A stretch of 64,000 nucleotides of DNA, taken from assembly GCF_002294725.1 (NCBI RefSeq), contig NZ_NSFT01000001.1, positions 888,839 to 952,838 of the forward strand. Direction: 5' to 3'. Positions 60,808-64,000 of this stretch are shown here, one piece after another; position 1 is the stretch's first letter; every line of letters begins with the position of its first letter. Both the position numbers and the translations under genes were made by a program. The DNA is from Mesorhizobium sp. WSM4313 (GTDB taxonomy: Bacteria > Pseudomonadota > Alphaproteobacteria > Rhizobiales > Rhizobiaceae). The notes under the pieces were generated by a model. That model was not told the DNA's origin. It made no database searches and saw only the letters and a program-made list of their open reading frames with translations.

Positions 60808-60889
60808 CGCCGCTCCTCCCTGTGCATACAGCAAGATAGCGGCAGCGCCCTGCCCCGCTCAACCTGCCTCGATGGCCAGTGCGCAGCTA

Positions 60890-60959
60890 GAGCATGATCC
60901 CGAACCGAAGGTCAGCGAATGCAAAAAGTGGAAACCGGTTTTCGGAGAAGATCATGCTC
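60890..60959. repeat. Rhizobial palindromic intergenic element, copy 5 (best preserved)
   Basis: Perfect terminal inverted repeats GAGCATGATC and GATCATGCTC enclose a 50-bp core with CCGAACCGAAGG, GCAAAAAGTGGAAACC and GGTTTTCGG. It lies between the haemoglobin and ClpP-like genes and defines the family seen at 23072, 29546, 50626 and, in part, 56431. Confidence 0.8.
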
Positions 60960-61008
60960 CAACAAAGAGTTAGATCAGGATGGCGATTCACCGAAACGTC
61001 ATCCTGAT

Positions 61009-62679
61009 CTACAGCTTCGCCGGCGCCTTCGCCTCGGCATCGGCGGACGGAAGAGCCCGGCAATTGTCCGGCCTGGGTGCGGATCCGCAAATGGTGGCGC
61101 CCGTCAGCGCGTCCACCGATTGCGGTCCGGTCGTCAGCCCGAATGTCTTCAGTTCGTCCCGGCTGAGTTCCCTGTGCTTTGCATATTCGGCCGACTGCAT
61201 GGCGGCGAAAAAGCCCGAGCCGACCGCCATCTCGTCGAGATAGGCCCTGACCTTGTCTTCCATGCCCATGGAATGCACGAGGAAGCGCGCACCGGCGCCA
61301 ACGAGGCGCCGGACGCCGCCGGCGACCATCACCGCGCAGGCGGCGTCGCATTCGGCGCCGGCATCTATGGTGAGCCCGGCATGGAGACCGTCGGCCGCGA
61401 CGCACCCCACGGCGCCCGGATCGCAGTCGAGAAAATCCGTTCGGGCGACCGCGATATCCAAGCCGTGCTCGCGGATCAGCCTGCCCGCGGCGAGCGCAGC
61501 CTGCACATCTCCACCCGGCGAGTTGATTACGACCGGCAACCGGCGCTCACGGATCGTGTCGAGCAGTTGGCGCAGCTTGTCGGCCGTATCTGCGGCGATC
61601 GTGCCTTCCGCCGAAATCCATTCCGGACAATCGGGATTGCAGAGCGGGTTGCTGCCGCGAACAAGAACGAAACGCATCTGCTGTTCGTGGGCTTGCGGTG
61701 TCGGCGGCGGCGCCGGCGCTGTATAAGAAGGTCCGGCCTCTACTGCCGCGACCGCGACGGGCGCGCCGTTCGCGGGAATCTCGCGACAATTCGCCGGTGC
61801 CGGATGGCGCTGGCAAATGGTTCTCTCGGTCAGCAGATCGAGCGAATCGAGGCTGGTCACGAGCTTCATCTCCAGCATGTCATCGGGCTCGATCTGCCTG
61901 ATGTCACTGGCAGGTGTGGCCTTCATCACGGCCAGCACGCCCTGCTCGACGCCCATCTCCTTCAAATAGGCCGACAGCCGCTTCTCGATCGCCTTGCTCA
62001 TCTCATAGGTCTTGTAGCTGCCGGCATTCTTGCGGCTGACGATCTTGGTGCCGATGATCTTCTTCTTGCCGTTCACAACCCGGTAGGTGGTGCGGTAGAG
62101 CAGTTTTTCGCGCTGGTAGGTGGTGGTGATCTGATGGACGCCGAGATAGGCCCATTCGCCGACGACGCGGTGGATGCCGCCGGCAAACATCAGCGGACAG
62201 GCCGAATTGCACATCGCACCGCTGTCGTAAGCGACGCCGGAATAGGGCTGACCCTTGCCGTCATTGTCCCGGCAATTTTTCGTCCCCGGCGAGCAGCCGG
62301 AAAATTCCGTGATGCCGACCGCGATATCGAGCTTGTTCTTGCGGACCATGCGGCCAAGCTGCAGCGCGGCATCGACATTGCCGCCGGGAGAATTGACGAC
62401 GATGGGCAATTGCCGCCCGCCGAGCGTCTTCAGCAGGCGTTTCAGTAGCGCCGGCGTGCCGGCCTCGATCGTGCCTTCGGCAGAAATCCATTCCGGGCAG
62501 TTCGGCTCGCAGCCCGGCGCGCTGCTGCGCACCACGACGAAGCGCATGGTCGGACCGTAGTCCGGCGGCTCTTCCTTTGCGCCGGCGCCGAAGGCGGCCA
62601 GCCCCATCGCGGCGGCCAATCCCAGCCGAAGCAGCCCGCGCCAACACCGCATGGTCTTTGAATGGAATGTGGAAACCAC
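61009..62679 (-). CDS. Secreted protein with two tandem ClpP/crotonase-like domains
   Basis: A 556-residue exported protein of the COG3904-type periplasmic ClpP-like group. I start it at the GTG at 62679, which has GAGGGG ten bases upstream; an ATG at 62652 (547 residues) has no visible site. A signal peptide follows ([17 protein letters not shown]). Domain 1 (about 45-290) has [20 protein letters not shown] and the nucleophile-type motif [13 protein letters not shown], with Ser159. Domain 2 (about 335-530) has [20 protein letters not shown] but [13 protein letters not shown], with Ala446 in place of Ser. Domain 1 may be a protease; domain 2 looks catalytically dead. It lies between the globin and tuf. 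Confidence 0.8.
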   Translation of the reverse strand: MVSTFHSKTMRCWRGLLRLGLAAAMGLAAFGAGAKEEPPDYGPTMRFVVVRSSAPGCEPNCPEWISAEGTIEAGTPALLKRLLKTLGGRQLPIVVNSPGGNVDAALQLGRMVRKNKLDIAVGITEFSGCSPGTKNCRDNDGKGQPYSGVAYDSGAMCNSACPLMFAGGIHRVVGEWAYLGVHQITTTYQREKLLYRTTYRVVNGKKKIIGTKIVSRKNAGSYKTYEMSKAIEKRLSAYLKEMGVEQGVLAVMKATPASDIRQIEPDDMLEMKLVTSLDSLDLLTERTICQRHPAPANCREIPANGAPVAVAAVEAGPSYTAPAPPPTPQAHEQQMRFVLVRGSNPLCNPDCPEWISAEGTIAADTADKLRQLLDTIRERRLPVVINSPGGDVQAALAAGRLIREHGLDIAVARTDFLDCDPGAVGCVAADGLHAGLTIDAGAECDAACAVMVAGGVRRLVGAGARFLVHSMGMEDKVRAYLDEMAVGSGFFAAMQSAEYAKHRELSRDELKTFGLTTGPQSVDALTGATICGSAPRPDNCRALPSADAEAKAPAKL

Positions 62680-62824
62680 GTCTGGCAAGCCCCTCGGTGC
62701 AACCATACTAGTTGCGGCGCCGGTGGTTGCAACAGAATTGAAAAGGGCCTGGCAGCACTGCTTCAAACAAAAGGGCGGCCCGAAGACCGCCCTTTCCTTG
62801 TCGAACCGGCGAAAGCCGGACCGA

Positions 62825-64000
<1,176 letters not shown>

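Overview
The window is about 64 kb of high-GC chromosomal DNA from an alphaproteobacterium, most likely a rhizobial Rhizobiales member close to Mesorhizobium. This rests on several things: glnB-glnA and a eukaryotic-type glnII side by side, each preceded by a sigma-54 promoter; a ribosomal supercluster without rpsD or rpmJ; adk after secY; two tuf genes; ATP12 and RluA-family genes; and dispersed palindromic elements with GAGCATGATC-type ends. Genus-level assignment is inference.

Layout. Positions 1-4132 hold the start of a DEAD-box helicase (minus), an acyl-CoA carboxylase beta subunit, and two glycosyltransferases (GT4, GT9). Positions 4134-7648 (minus) hold the NAD(P)H-hydrate repair enzyme, translationally coupled to a secreted Cys-rich protein with one CxxCH motif. 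Positions 7919-11300 are a nitrogen-assimilation block: glnB and glnA (plus) converge on glnII (minus), with a decayed P1-peptidase remnant and two terminators between them. Positions 11513-21586 are metabolic and accessory: a small protein, an MHS-type transporter with a large insert, a cupin, ATP12 chaperone, EamA exporter, RluA-type pseudouridine synthase, DUF779 plus aldehyde dehydrogenase with an AcoR-like regulator and a perfect 22-bp palindrome, and an LpxO-like hydroxylase. Then come rarA and degP.

Positions 24842-58573 are the translation and transcription core, all on the minus strand apart from a short interruption. In transcription order: secE-nusG-rplK-rplA-rplJ-rplL-rpoB-rpoC, then the interruption (O-methyltransferase on minus, D-galactose dehydrogenase and a small conserved protein on plus), then rpsL-rpsG-fusA-tuf and the full S10-spc-alpha series ending with rplQ. 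Upstream of secE lie an isochorismatase-family gene with an IS66 transposase scrap, tRNA-Trp, a truncated haemoglobin, a secreted tandem ClpP-like protein, and a second tuf that reaches the window edge.

No clear new defence, biosynthetic or mobile system is present. The best leads are local: the ALDH regulator without an AAA+ domain and its palindrome, the tandem ClpP-like protein whose second copy has lost its presumed nucleophile, the transporter insert, the heptamer hairpin between rpsM and rpsK, palindromic elements lodged inside essential operons, and foreign-looking DNA between tRNA-Trp and secE.
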